Origin: Roridomyces roridus
Lineage: Eukaryota > Basidiomycota > Agaricomycetes > Agaricales > Mycenaceae
Assembly (NCBI GenBank): GCA_029378245.1
Contig: JARKIF010000007.1
Coordinates: forward strand, 868,001 to 932,000
DNA: 64,000 nucleotides
Direction of reading: 5' to 3'
Positions 45,852 to 57,361 of this stretch are shown here, in pieces. How positions within the stretch are numbered: position 1 is the first letter of the stretch; each line of letters begins with the position of its first letter. Both the position numbers and the translations under genes were made by a program. Below the pieces are notes generated by a model. That model made no database searches, was not told where the DNA came from, and saw only the letters and a program-made list of their open reading frames with translations.

Positions 45852-47018
45852 CTAGGAAGAATACAAGATCCATTTACAACGTGCTGCAAGTTCCTCGTCA
45901 CTAGCCGGACGATACGAAGCCAATACAGCTGGAGGAGGTAGAGGCGGGTATTTGGGTCTCGGAGGAGTTTCCTCTCGTGATATAGGCTTGATTTCCACCT
46001 CCTTGAAATCGCAGGAAAGTTTTCCATCGGCGACGAGGACGTTTTGACTCTGCAGGCGACAGGGTAGCGCGGCCTTGCCCTTTTTTGGTCCCATCTTTGA
46101 CCGAACTCGAAAACCTGGGCTCGATCCGCTCTCGTGTTCCTAGGGAGTGTGAGTCAGACAACCAACATCCAAGTTTAGGGAAATGATTCACCAAAACTTC
46201 TACAGCAGTCCATGTATCTTCAATCTTGACCGACGAGGGGATCCGAGCATAGACTACAGGAGGCTGTCAAAGGTCGGTATATGCTCTCATGAAGAGAAAG
46301 AGCACGTACCCTGTGCTTGATGCTCTTCAAAGATTTAACGCCACGGTATTTATCCAAAAAGATTTCTCCAAGATGTGGAGAAAATGTCTCGACAGTGCGT
46401 CTTCTGGGATTGGAATGGTCAATCTGAACACGATATGATGGACCGGTCTGCATTCGTGGGCGTGGTCAGATGCAGATGCAGTGTACCAGGGAAGGCTACT
46501 GACAGTGCGGCTCGCCGAAATCCTGGTGACGTTCCCGGATTGCCACTCCATCCAACTAGGCGGGGTCGTTCCGCAGGAACGGCGGACCCGTACCCTGTCC
46601 CCGATCTATGAAAGTCGCGATCAGAAACGAACGGGGGCTGATACTGTATTGTAGAGACCCTAAATTCCGTGATGTCAGTGACGTCCAGGTCGTTTCCGGG
46701 GCCGTTGAATGGCAGCAACGGCTGGGTTGGGGGGAGGGAGATGCTTTTGGGCGAAAGCGAACCGGCCGACGCCACGTCGGAAGCACAGCTGCCTTTGGTG
46801 GCGGCCCTGAATTCATGGCGGAGGTACGCGTCTGTGCTGGGTAAATAGGGCGCAGGGCCGCCTAGTAGCTTCCTGCGACGCTGACAGGTGGGATGAGTTT
46901 TCCGTTTGCTGGGGGCCCCAATATGCGAGGCTTTGGGAGGAGACGGCGGCGGCGGGGGGTAACGCTCCATAAGGACTATGGAATTACGCCGAAGCGACTC
47001 GAGGCTGGTAATGGGCAT
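45852..47018 (-). CDS. Hypothetical protein, multi-exon
   Basis: Start MPITSLESLRRNSIVLMER at 47,018 (an upstream in-frame Met at 47,087 is possible). The first part is Pro-rich (RYPPPPPSPPK), then PAPYLPSTDAYLRHEF and TDITEFRVSTIQYQPPF. After introns it reads GPSYRVQIDHSNPRR, HLGEIFLDKYRGVKS and VKIEDTWTAVEVLEHES, and it ends SDEELAARCKWILYSS. Several segments look like beta-strands of a folded domain, with a disordered N-terminus. No family was recognised. Intron borders near 46,080-46,330 are approximate. Confidence 0.6.
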
Positions 47019-47087
47019 GGAAAAACGCGAGCGAGTTGGGTTGTGGGTCAATATAAGAGCACAGGGTTGCTGTAGCGCAGTGGCCAC

Positions 47088-48258
47088 GCGCGTGATGTTT
47101 TCCCAAAAGAGTCGGTGTGGCCATCACATACACCATCGGTATAACAGCGTATAGAACAATGGCGGAAATCAAAAGGAGATCCTATCCCGGCATGGAGCGT
47201 GTCACGTTGCGTTGGCTTTTAAACGCATCCAATAGGTGAGAGTGGAAAAAAAAGGCTTGTTCGTGATTGCAAGGCAAAAAGAAGGTACGGTAGTCTTGTG
47301 GGGGCCAAAAGATCCTGCAAATATGGTCAGTGGACCATTGAATCGGCGAAATCCGAGCGCTTGCCCTTGTAATGCTTTAGCGAGGTATAAAACCGGCGGC
47401 CGAGGAGATTTGTAAAGTTCCTTGCGCGGCTCGTGGGTCCCTGTAGGCGCCTTATTGAATTGATCACAGGACGGAAAAAAAACCTACGTTATCGCTTGCT
47501 GTGGATTCCTTCACAATGTGGAGTCGACCAATCTCCCCAACAACGTCTGCCTCTCCTTTTTTTTTTTGCGAGTTCGCTGGTGAGATTGTATGCGCGGCCA
47601 CCCATTTTCGTTTTTCCAAAGGGCGGTTTGGCTGCACGGGCGACGTCAGTGATGCGCCATATGTCAAATCTGTGATACTCACGCGTGGTTCAGTGGACCA
47701 TGCTCCGCCGACTGGAGACTTGACCTCGGTCTTTGCGTAGAGGAAGATCGTCGATTGCCCCGCCAATCATCCCGACATTGAATTCAATGAGAGAAGAGCT
47801 TCTGGTACTGTTACGAGGCGCTTCTGATGTCCCTGCGGTTAACCCGGAGGAAAAAAATGAGCGGGGTCAAAAGATTGACACTTGGTCAGGGAGTTCCCGG
47901 CCCTCAACTGAGGTTCCGAGCCAGCGTCGAAACACCATTCACATTTCTGTATCCGGAAGAATCAGCTCACATGAGATGGCGAAAAAATCAAGGCCGACCA
48001 ACCCTCACCATCACCGCCGTCAGGAGGTTTCCGACACTTGGAACGGAAACAATCTAAAGTGCAAGGCTTTCTGCAACACCACCGGACCCACGAACAAGGA
48101 ACGTTCGCAGCAGTAGGTTGGCAGCTGTTGATAGAGGCTTCGTCTAAGCCCAAACGGGTGTGAGCTGCTGTCGGGATAGCGCTGAATGAATGGATATGTT
48201 GTACATTGCAATGCAATTAGCGATACAAGAAGCCGCAGCCGTGAGTAGATAATTTCAA
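47088..48258. other. 1.17 kb without a recognised gene
   Basis: Small frames on both strands lack family character, although one plus-strand frame (47,733-48,116) is 127 codons long. No RNA gene or repeat recognised. Confidence 0.4.
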
Positions 48259-49077
48259 TCATAGTCTCCTTGAGAAGAACATTAGCTTAGAAAGCGAAAG
48301 GAGAGAACGTGCATACCACCGCCCCCTTCGTCGCCCCCGCCCCCTCCGCCGAGATCATCGTTGTCATCTCCTTCACCATTGTCAAAGTAGTTGTCCGCGT
48401 AGTCGTTGTCGTACTCTTCGTCGACATCGTAGTCGGACTCGGGCGCGTCTGAACCTGCGTCGGAAGCGTCGGACGGTTCCTGTGCAGCAAGAGCTCAACA
48501 AGTCGATCAGAAAATTAGTAGAGCCGAACCTTCTCTTCGTCATCTTCCCCCAAGTCGTCGATATTCATCTTTTTCGCCTTTAGTTTGACCGCCTGGCGTT
48601 TTTTCTTGGGATTAAAGTAGGCGTCGAAGAGGTTGGGCGGAAAGTATGGCGCGTGCAGATCTTTTTTCTTGAGAGTCGGCTGGCTGTTTGCGGACGTCCG
48701 GTACTTGTCGCTGTACTTTGGGAGCTCTGCCGACGCGTCTTTGAGAATAGAACACCTTTGTCGAGATATGCGCAACAAACCCGTAGATTTTGTAGCTTCA
48801 ACAACGTAGTACGCCGACTTGCGGAGACGCTGAGTGAATCCAATTTGGTACGCAGCAATCTGCTTCTCGTCCTCGGTGTATTCGCTGAGAACAGGGGGTA
48901 TCATGGACTGGACGACATTTGTTTGAATTTTTCGGAGAAAACGCGATTTTAGTGTCGCACTGGGTACATTGCTGTTGCTTCACGAGACATGTTCTGGAGG
49001 TCTGCATGGGTAAGGCCCATGGGCAGGGCCGCAAAGGAGCCCCTGCCGCGAAAGCCACCCCGACCACGACCGCCCAT
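48259..49077 (-). CDS. RPC31: DNA-directed RNA polymerase III subunit RPC31 (RPC7)
   Basis: This is a subunit of the Pol III-specific heterotrimer that helps initiate tRNA and 5S transcription in the nucleus. The protein begins MGGRGRGGFRGRGSFAALP, then LTHADLQNMSREATAMYP. Downstream are FTQRLRKSAYYVVEATKSTG and YSDKYR, the family's conserved core, then KKDLHAPYFPPNLFDAYF and a C-terminal Asp/Glu/Gly-rich acidic tail. A last intron (GTATGC donor, CTCAAG acceptor) adds DYD and a stop at 48,259, as in other fungal homologues. Head-to-head with YRA1, with only 110 bp between the start codons, so the two likely share a promoter. Confidence 0.9.
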
Positions 49078-49187
49078 TGATGAAAAGGTGATACAAACGC
49101 AAAGCAAGGCGGTGCCTTTTGTTGACTCCCACACCCACCACCCACTCGCCTCTTTCACCTCTTTCACCCCACAGACCAGCCACGACC
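49078..49187. promoter_or_regulatory. Bidirectional promoter region RPC31 / YRA1
   Basis: The 110 bp between divergent ATGs must contain both promoters and 5' leaders. No TATA box is obvious. Pyrimidine-rich CTCTTTCACCTCTTTCACC stretches precede the YRA1 start. Confidence 0.6.
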
Positions 49188-50709
49188 ATGGAAATGTCCC
49201 TTGACGATGTATGTAGCCCATACGTCTTCCAGAACTCTCATCTCACCGTCTGCAGATCATTGCTGCCCGTCCCAAAACCGACCGCCGCTCCTCAAACCGG
49301 GGCAAAGCTCGTGTCCAGGTGCTGGGCAACCAAGGACTCAGCCCTGCCACCCGTGCCCGCAAAGCAGCCACAGCAGCCCCCAAGCAAGCAGCCCCTACTT
49401 CCACCCCGGCCGAGAAAATCATCGTCTCCAACCTCCCCCCGGATGTCAATGAGGCCCAAGTCAAGGTACGCTGCCTTCCTTCACTCAACGGCTTTGACTC
49501 ACCCTTTGTGCAGGAGCTATTCCACACTACCGTCGGGCCTCTTCGTGAGGTGACACTCCACTACGACGCTGGTGGCCGCTCAAAGGGCGTTGCCACTGTC
49601 CTCTTTTCCAAGAAGGGCGACGGCAACCGCGCCTTTGCCCAGTACAACAACCGGCTCATTGATGGCAGTTAGTAGCCTTTCACTCGTCTCCCCTTGGTCG
49701 CAGTCCTCCTTTTAGGATTCCACTCGTCGCTCCCGACTGTCCTGTCCTGCCCCTCTGCCCACTCGACAACGGACGACACCCACCCACCGCCTTCATTGGC
49801 CCTTCCGCAGCCTGTGCTGTGGTGTCCATCTCTTTGATGATGATGAAAATGCTGTGGAAGTGCTCACGCGCTCCGGCATCTGCCTAAATCTGCAGGTCTG
49901 ATCAACCTTGCTTCGATTGAAAGGCTGCGCTTCCGCCGGATGTTGTACTTAGAATACAACGACAGACTGAGGGCTGCAGTCTGACGACGGGGGCTTGGAT
50001 GAGACGTTGGTTGCATGGGCTTCGATTCGCGGAGTTGGTTGACGTTGGCTATGGAATCCCAACGAACGTAGGCTTGGCTTGCCGTTCCTCCTAATCGCTT
50101 CCAGGGAATTCCAATGAATGACCCCGCTGGACGACCCTCGACATGGTTTATCAAGACAGGGACACGGACAGTGACAGCGACGACGAGTGGTTTCCCTTCT
50201 CTCCCCGTGCCGTCCTCCTTCCTTCCTCTTCGCCTCCAATGTTCAGAACAACCGACTGATTGACCGCACTTCTCCTTCCTTCCTCCCCCTCCCTCCCCTC
50301 GTCAATCCCAATCCGACTCGCCATCGACAATCGCGTATTATAGGACGCCCGATGAAGATCGAAATCGTTATGGACCCCTCGCGTGCGGCGCCTCCCGCGA
50401 CCCTTGCGTCGCGTGTTGCTCCTGCGCCTGGTGCGGCTAACGACGCCCCCAGGTCTGTCGTATAGCCCTCCTTCTCCAGGTACAAATGCTCAACGGCTCT
50501 TGCCCGTTCAGGAACAATGGCACCGCCACCCGTGGACGAGGTGGACGAAGGGGACGTGGCGCAGGACGGCCGAAGAGTGAGCGTACTCCCAAGACTGCTG
50601 CCGATCTCGACGCTGAGATGGAGGTCTGTCCTCTTTCTTGATTCGCCTTGGTGCACCACTGAACCAAGTCTAGGACTACACGGCCAGCAACGCGCCCGCA
50701 GCTGCGTAA
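49188..50709 (+). CDS. YRA1: mRNA export adaptor ALY/REF (Yra1)
   Basis: A TREX-associated RNA-annealing protein that hands mRNA to the export receptor. Start MEMSLDDIIAARPKTD (conserved N-box) after intron 1, then a single RRM: EKIIVSNLPPDVNE, LFHTTVGPLREVTLHYD, SKGVATVLF and YNNRLIDG, continuing GRRPMKIEIVMDP after a long intron (about 49,668-50,341). The C-terminal RGG-type region (TRGRGGRRGRGAGRP) and the terminal box DLDAEMEDYTASNA are intact. Other introns are about 45-60 nt. The long intron, placed at the end of the RRM, is unusual for this window. Residue content and order match the family throughout. Confidence 0.92.
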
Positions 50710-50909
50710 AGAGAGGAGGAGGATGTTTCCTTTTTTTTTTTCTACGGCTACTGTAATACGATTTCCCTGTTCCCGAGACACCCTCTTCTCAGAACCCTAC
50801 TACGTCCCATAAATATACAAACAATTGTGTTTGCCCTATTGTTATCCATGAATGCCCTCGATCGGAGCCCGCTCCATTGTTCAACAACTAACCACCACCA
50901 CCACCGAAA

Positions 50910-52195
50910 ATGCCTGCGCCTGAAACCGCGGCGCCTGCAAAGCTGAAGTATGCTGAGCGTCCAGAGTGGGCCGATGTGGAACCTTTGCAACAATACGAAA
51001 TTGCCAATCCCCTTGCGCCCATCTTGTATTCGGAAGAGTGTTCGTGGTCTCATTCGTGGACAATGTGCGATCCAGACTGAAGCAAATTGACCAGACAAGG
51101 ACGCGACTGATTATCTACGCGGCATCGTCAAGGCCGGCGAAAGGAGCGAGCGCGTACTCGAGCTCACGGAGCATGTTATCCGGCTGAATCCTGCTCATTA
51201 TTCCGCCTGGTCTGTCTGTCTTTTGTATCGTTACTCGCAAGGTTCTCAACGGATGGTCGTACAGGCAATATCGCTATGAGACTCTTGTCGCGCTCTCAGC
51301 GCCTTTGGACGTCGAGCTCAAGCTTATGGACGAGTTCGCGGACAAGCACCTCAAGACGTATCAAGTCTGGCACCATCGGCGGCTCCTGCTACTTCTGACG
51401 CGCAAACCCGCGCCCGAGCTCGCGTTGATCGCACGTATCCTTCAGCGGGACGAGAAGAACTACCATACGTGGGCGCATCGCCAGTGGTTACTGGCCTTTT
51501 TCAATGAGCCCTCGTTGTGGGAGGGCGAGCTTGATTTCGTGGATACGATGATGAATAAGGATGTGCGGAATAACTCGGTTTGGCATCACCGATTTTTCGT
51601 CGTCTTTCAGTCTGGTGTCCGGGAGGGCGAAGAGGACCGGGAGAGGATTCTGAAGAGGGAGCTCATGTACGAAAAACCACCAGTTTGCATTCACGCTTCT
51701 GACGACGGTCTAGATATGTGAAGCAAAACATCTCTCTGGCTCCGAATAACGCCTCTGCGTGGAACTATCTCCGCGGCGTTCTCGAGCACACCCGCCAGCC
51801 TTTTGGGAGCCTGGCTGCGTTTGTACAACCGTACACAGTCCCGCTGCCCGCCTCTACTACGGACATTGTGGACCTCGAGAACCCGCCTCCTGGCCGTGAC
51901 GCAGACCTCCCGTGCGCCGCCGCCATCGAGTTCCTCGCGGATGTGTACGAGGAAAGGGGCGGCGCAGATAACGTGGACAAGGCGGTCGAGGTGGGTCTAG
52001 CCTGTGTCTATTCTATTGGACGTTTTGACTCACAGCCGCTCTAGTTGTGGCGTTCGCTTGCCAACGAGCACGATACGATACGAAAGAAGTACGCATGCAT
52101 TCTTCGGTTCCTTGTTTCTGTTGGCTGACGTCGAACCAGATATTGGGAATGGCGCATTCGCGAGGCGTTGGCTACCTCTTCGTAATAAACCAGAA
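50910..52195 (+). CDS. RAM2: Protein farnesyl/geranylgeranyl transferase alpha subunit
   Basis: Shared alpha subunit of farnesyltransferase and geranylgeranyltransferase I, which prenylates CaaX proteins in the cytosol. Starts MPAPETAAPAKLKYAERPEW. PPTA helical repeats are visible: HYSAWQYRYETL, TYQVWHHRRLLL, NYHTWAHRQWLL, NNSVWHHRFFVV and NASAWNYLRGVL. The end is KKYWEWRIREALATSS. Introns restore YKDATDYLRGIV and AWQYR. The stop at 52,195 is 49 bp from the convergent stop of the GH79 gene. Confidence 0.93.
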
Positions 52196-52244
52196 TGTCT
52201 TTAACTGTATTATCTTCTTGTGTACAATGAAAGGAGGTTGCTAC

Positions 52245-54704
52245 CTACAGCGCCAGCGCCACAAGTCCTACTGCAAAGAGCACGCCCCGCAATACATCGG
52301 TACCCAGCCGTGGGTGCCCAGCGCTCTTCTCATCACTCGTGCTCCCGAGCTGCCAATCTGCACCTGACATCCCGTTGCTCGTCGCCAGCACGGCGGGTGG
52401 TACCGTGGCCGTACCTCCCTTGACCGTCGTCGTCGGGAACGTCGCTGTACCAATACTCTCCTCCGTCTGCATAAACACCAAAGCGAAAGCTGGGGCGGGA
52501 ACGGGAATAACGCAGGTGTTGGCGCTCGTGTCGCACGAGATGGTCACGATATTGAGATCGTTTTTGAACCGCCCGTCGACCTCGTGGATTGTACCGAGCG
52601 TTTGGCCGGCCCATGTGATGTTGTCTTTCGTGCTCACCGAGTCGGATAAGAAATACCTGGCGGAAAGTTGAGGAAACCTCAAAGGGTAGATAGATAACTT
52701 TGGCGACTCACTTGACTTGAACAGACGAGGGTACCGTCCCTCCAGAGACCGTAAGCGTGGCCTTGTAGCTGTTTGCGCCTGACGGGTCCGTCATGAAATT
52801 GAAAAGCCCCACTCTTGCGAGGGCACCATTTTCGTAGATGGCGTATTGCCTATATGCGAAAATGAGAAGGCGCGTAGAACGAGATGGGCATGGCTTACGG
52901 CGTGTATATGGACTCACTGTTGCCGAGCATGTCGACAATTTGCGCAGTATTGGTCTTGCCAAAGACTTCGGCCGAGATGAGGGCGGAATAGTATACTGCT
53001 CCGATCGTCCATTCGTAATATTTGGATACATTCGTTGGAGGAGCCGTGAACGGCTAAGGCAATTATAATCAGAAAATGGATACTCATGAAAAACACAGAG
53101 AGAGAGACACTGACATTGTAAAACACATTCTGCCCACCAACATGCAACATGGCGCCCGAAAAATTGCTGTAAGCCATCTGCAATCCATAATCCAACGCCC
53201 AAAGAGCAGCCCCAAACGAGTCGGAGATACCAGGGAACCCGCCACACGAAGCAGAATTGGTTTCAAACATCAAGAATGGCTTTCCTGCCTTTTGTGCGAT
53301 GGAGGTGGAGTTGAGGTACGGTTCACAGAGCGCCACGGCCGAGGTGTGATTGAGAAAATCGGAGAATTCGATTTGGGGATCATGGAAGACACCGATGCCT
53401 GGAGGAGGGTCAAGTTGGGCTGGTGTCGCGTATGGGAGACGTACCGTAGATCGGAAAACAATTGTATTTTGCAGGAGTTAGCTTCTAGAATGAAGAATTT
53501 TAAGCCATCTACCTGTGGGATAGCTACGGCGGCGTGAGATTCAGTCCAGCCAACAGAAACAAACAAACATACTGCTCGACTGATAGTGCGAATAAATTAT
53601 CCACGTAGTCGTTGATGAAACCCGTATTCCAGACCATCTCGGGCGTCCAAGTTCCCGATACACTGGGGCCAATGAGGTTGTTCTTGACAGGGACGTTGGA
53701 GTCGGCAGCGAGCGCTTGCACCATTAGGCCAAATTCGGCCGTATAATCAGCAGGGCCGTAGCTCGAATTTCGATGTTGGTGCCTGCAAGGGTGAGTCTAG
53801 AGCAGATAAAACTAGACCAGTACTGACGCTGAATAGAGATCCGGCTCATTGGCAACTTGAATTCCAAGCAAATGGTCACCGAGCACGGCTTCTCCGTATT
53901 CCACTATCTGGAGACGAAAGTCGGAGGTGTCATTGAAAGGGACGCCTTGAGCAGCATAAGAAACAGAAGATCAATCACTGAGAAACTTGCCTAGATACCA
54001 CTTGACATCGACAAGCGCAGATACGTTGCCCAAGAGATAAAATAGATCCATCGTATATATCACAGCCGGAGTTTGAGTCTATAAAAGCATTCATTTAGTG
54101 AAACCGAAAGGAGGATTTCAATGCGTACAGGATTATTCGTGTCCGCGGATTGTTTCGAGATGGCTCTGTCTTCAGGCAGGGTCTCGACGAAGAAGGCATA
54201 ATCCTGGGTGTTTCCTCCAACCCGCACATGCAGCTCGCCCGCGCGCTCTGCGACATTGGAGAATAAATTCAAAAGAGGGACTTGTATGAATGATCTATAA
54301 ATGTCGACGCTCAGTTGTCTTGTCAATGTCCAAAGAACTGTGGCGCTCACGAATTTTTCCCGACTAGGGGAGACATAAATGAGCGCTCAAGTAGTTAATG
54401 CTGGAGACGTACACAACTGGGTAATGACCGACATCTCGATCGAGAAACCGTAGAAAGCACCAGGGACCGGGATCGAGAGTCTAGCGACGCTTGTGTTGGA
54501 GGATGGTAGGGTCAACGTGAAGGACGTGTTCGGAGCCGGATCTGGAATTTCTGGCGGTTGTAGGAGCGTTGTGTTGTAAGCTGCTGCTACAGTAGCGGTT
54601 GGGGAAGAAGCGCTGGTAATTCCCATAGGAATTTGGCCATAGACAGTGACGGATGCGGAGACGGTGTCCAGAATCCAAAGAGTCCAAAGGAGAAGAAAGA
54701 ACAT
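52245..54704 (-). CDS. Secreted GH79-type glycoside hydrolase, possibly GPI-anchored
   Basis: The signal peptide starts MFFLLLWTLWILDTVSA. Assembled from many short introns, the protein has FYGFSIEMSV, GELHVRVGGNTQDYA, the acid/base region VANEPDLYSA and the candidate nucleophile in MFETNSASCGG. The C-terminal beta domain includes YAIYENGALARVGLFNF and ITWAGQTLG. The pattern fits fungal GH79 beta-glucuronidases that trim 4-O-methylglucuronic acid or arabinogalactan side chains. The last residues are hydrophobic (LRGVLFAVGLVALAL) after a Ser/Gly region, consistent with a GPI-anchor signal. It belongs to a local set of secreted enzymes. Confidence 0.88.
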
Positions 54705-55049
54705 GGTGGTTAGAAGGAGAGACGCGAATTGGAGGAAGTATATTTAACGCGCTCAGCTGCGCAGCAAAACGAAAATAGAAACCAGGTCAGAATATAGACA
54801 GAGACCGCGACATCGGTGTACCGCTGAAATGAGCGGGGCTGTCCACGATGCGTCTTCAAGACCCATGGAAACCCGCTGGGAAAGGAGGACAACTCTGAAG
54901 GTCGATTTCTCTGGGCTATTTTTGGTGCAAACGGAAAAAAATATCTGAAAATGTGCGTGTTCTGGTGTAGTTTGTGATACATGTGCTGTGAGAGATACAG
55001 TAATTAGAAGTGGGTATAGGCTGAACGAGGTATATCTGAAGAGGACACA
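54705..55049. other. Promoter-side spacer of the GH79 gene
   Basis: No exon or repeat recognised. Confidence 0.4.
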
Positions 55050-55705
55050 TCACGGGTAGCTCAGCATGACTTTCTTCATCGCAGCCTCCTTGTCGCAATA
55101 CGCCAGCATCGATCCGCCGCAGCTCGCCATCAGCGTCACAGGCACACGCTTCTCCACACTATTCCAGTCAGACGCGTTTTCCGAGCGGCGGGACTGTTCG
55201 GATTTCGATCGAATGTCCTTGACGGCACGGACGAGGGAGGCAGCGGTCGCGTTGAAGGATAGTCCTCGGAATATCGAGTAGTAGTGTACCATCGAGCCTG
55301 AAGTTCCACAAACGACAGGGCAATCGGGGTTGGGACATCCTTCGGGGTCGATTCCAGTGGTCTTGTTCTGGCATTTGCCGTGGAAGTAGCCGGGAAACAC
55401 GGTGGCGTTGAGGGTTTCGAAAGAGCAATCCTTGTAGCCCTCCATGAGCTGGGATTGTAGCTTGGGTCTCGGGGTAGACACTAGTCCACGAGTTTCGATG
55501 TCTTCGGCCTGGAAGGAAGGTCAACCAGTTAATCACACATGGCGAGCGAGCTGCTTACAATCGCGGATGTGGTTTCTTTCACGGCTGTCTCATAGTTGGC
55601 GAGAACGGTATTGCAGGTCCCGGTCTGGCATTCAAACTCGCATGCAGCGACGTGGAGTGGGATCGCAGCGAAGATGAAAACGGAAAGAAGACGAAGGGCG
55701 AGCAT
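55050..55705 (-). CDS. Small Cys-rich secreted protein
   Basis: Signal peptide MLALRLLSVFIFAAIPLHVA, then CEFECQTGTCNTVLANYETA. An intron of about 50 nt at about 55,510-55,560 leads to AEDIETRGLVSTP. Later the chain contains DCSFETLNATVFPGYFHGKC, DPEGCPNPDCPVVCGTSG, MASCGGSMLAYC and the end MKKVMLSYP. There are about 12 cysteines in 195 residues, and N-glycosylation sequons are present. No catalytic motif. It resembles effector-like small secreted proteins. The gene is divergent from the AA9 gene. Confidence 0.8.
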
Positions 55706-56392
55706 GGTGGATGGGATGATTACTCGGCGGGTGAGGGTGAATAGCGCGATGGTTGTGGAGAGACGCGTCGAGGTCAAGTCGAGGTGGGAAACAAGTCGCG
55801 AGGTGGTTGATCGCCAATCAAAGCAAGAACAAACTTGCACCGCAGCCTCCTCCTGAGTCGTCCACCAAAATTCAGTCTCAAAAGTGAAAAGCAAATTCCC
55901 TCGTTAGATCCATTGTCGCGACGAAGCTGGGCCACCGCTGTACTGGCCCGTGTTTTCTGAATTATCTTCGGATCTCGCCTGCTCTTCCTTCGCAGCCGCA
56001 ATTCAGCTCAAGTCGGCGCAGGTTGCCAAGAGAGCTTACTTCTTGGATACTCCACAATCCAGATGCTCAGCTGAGGTCTCTTGCTAATTCTAGCCTCCCA
56101 GCAACCGACTATACCCCCAATCCCATCCTCCTTTTCTTGTGTTCTGACTTGTCTGTGCCATCGGACAAATTTGGCATGGCTCAAAGATGTTCTGCCGCTT
56201 TGGTCTTGCGAGTCGAATTGGAAGACTGACGGTTCTCTACCGTTCTAACCTCCCTCAGCATATTTGCCGCAAACTCGGCGTATATAGGCAACCGGAGAAA
56301 GCTTCGTCTATTCTTCGGTTGCGTAAGATTCCTTTTTTTGACCTCTTTAAAAGCCAGAATGGCAGGGATTGTACCCAACGTCGGTTTCCAGC
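55706..56392. other. Divergent promoter region of the small secreted protein and AA9 genes
   Basis: No exon recognised. About 690 bp between start codons. Confidence 0.45.
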
Positions 56393-57284
56393 ATGCTCAG
56401 TTTCGCGGCTATCGCTCTTGCGCTCTTCTCTCGCGCCCAGGCTCACTGTACGCATCCAAATTTTACTCGAAACCACTGCTCACCCTACCAAAGACACATT
56501 CCCGTCCCTCATCGTGAATGGTGTGACCACCCCGGCGTGGACCAACGTCCGCCAGACCAACAACTACAACAGCCAGGCACCCGTCCTCGACGTCACCAGC
56601 GCCGATTTCCGGTGCTACGACTCGGCCACCGCCGGCACAGCCAGCACCATTGCCGTTGCTGCAGGCTCTACGCTCGGCATCGTCTGCGACCAGACCATCT
56701 ACCACCCAGGTGTCATCAACGTTTACATGGCCAAAGCACCCACCGGGAACGTCAGCACGTTCACCGGTGACGGCGCTGTCTGGTTCAAGGTCTACCAGAT
56801 TACCGCCCAAACCAACGGTGGCTCTTCCATCACCTTCCCCGCTCAGAGTGCGTGATTAGTGCTCACAATCGAAAACTCAATGCTCAATACACAATGCAGA
56901 CCTCCCGAGCGTCAGCTTCACGCTCCCAAAGTCCCTCCCGACCGGCCAATACGTGAGTCGCTCCCGTTGCTTTACTCCCTCGCTCTAAATGTCGTGCAGC
57001 TCGTCCGGATGGAGGCCCTCGCTCTGCATGCTGCAGCAACCTTCCAAGGCGGTACGTATTCTATGCCCTTCTTCCACTCTGGACCAAACTAAGACGATAT
57101 CATAGCCCAATGGTACATCTCCTGCGGCCAGATCAGCGTGACTGGCGGTGGCAGCGGCACTCCTGGGCCGCTCGTGTCCATTCCCGGGGTGTACACTGGC
57201 AACGAACCCGGCATCCTGCTTAACATCTACTACCCCATCCCGGCCACTTACACCCAGCCTGGGCCGGCCGTCTGGTCTGGATGA
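56393..57284 (+). CDS. AA9 lytic polysaccharide monooxygenase
   Basis: Copper enzyme that oxidatively cleaves cellulose or related beta-glucans outside the cell. Signal peptide [17 protein letters not shown], with His as the first mature residue ([11 protein letters not shown] across an intron), one arm of the histidine brace. The second brace His is in MEALALHAA and the axial Tyr is in QWYISCGQ. Family motifs include DFRCYD, TSADF and VWFKVYQI. Introns: about 56,450-56,492, 56,850-56,900, 56,954-56,998 and 57,052-57,104. No CBM1 or linker: the protein ends PGPAVWSG, about 230 residues, a single-domain AA9. Confidence 0.93.
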
Positions 57285-57361
57285 ACGGACACTTAGCACA
57301 GTACCATGTGTAATACAATCCGAGACCCAATGAAATCTATTACAAGCATCGCTCATTACAT

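Noticed and set aside
47733..48116. 127-codon plus-strand frame
   Set aside because: Composition looks random, no domain and no supporting splice context.
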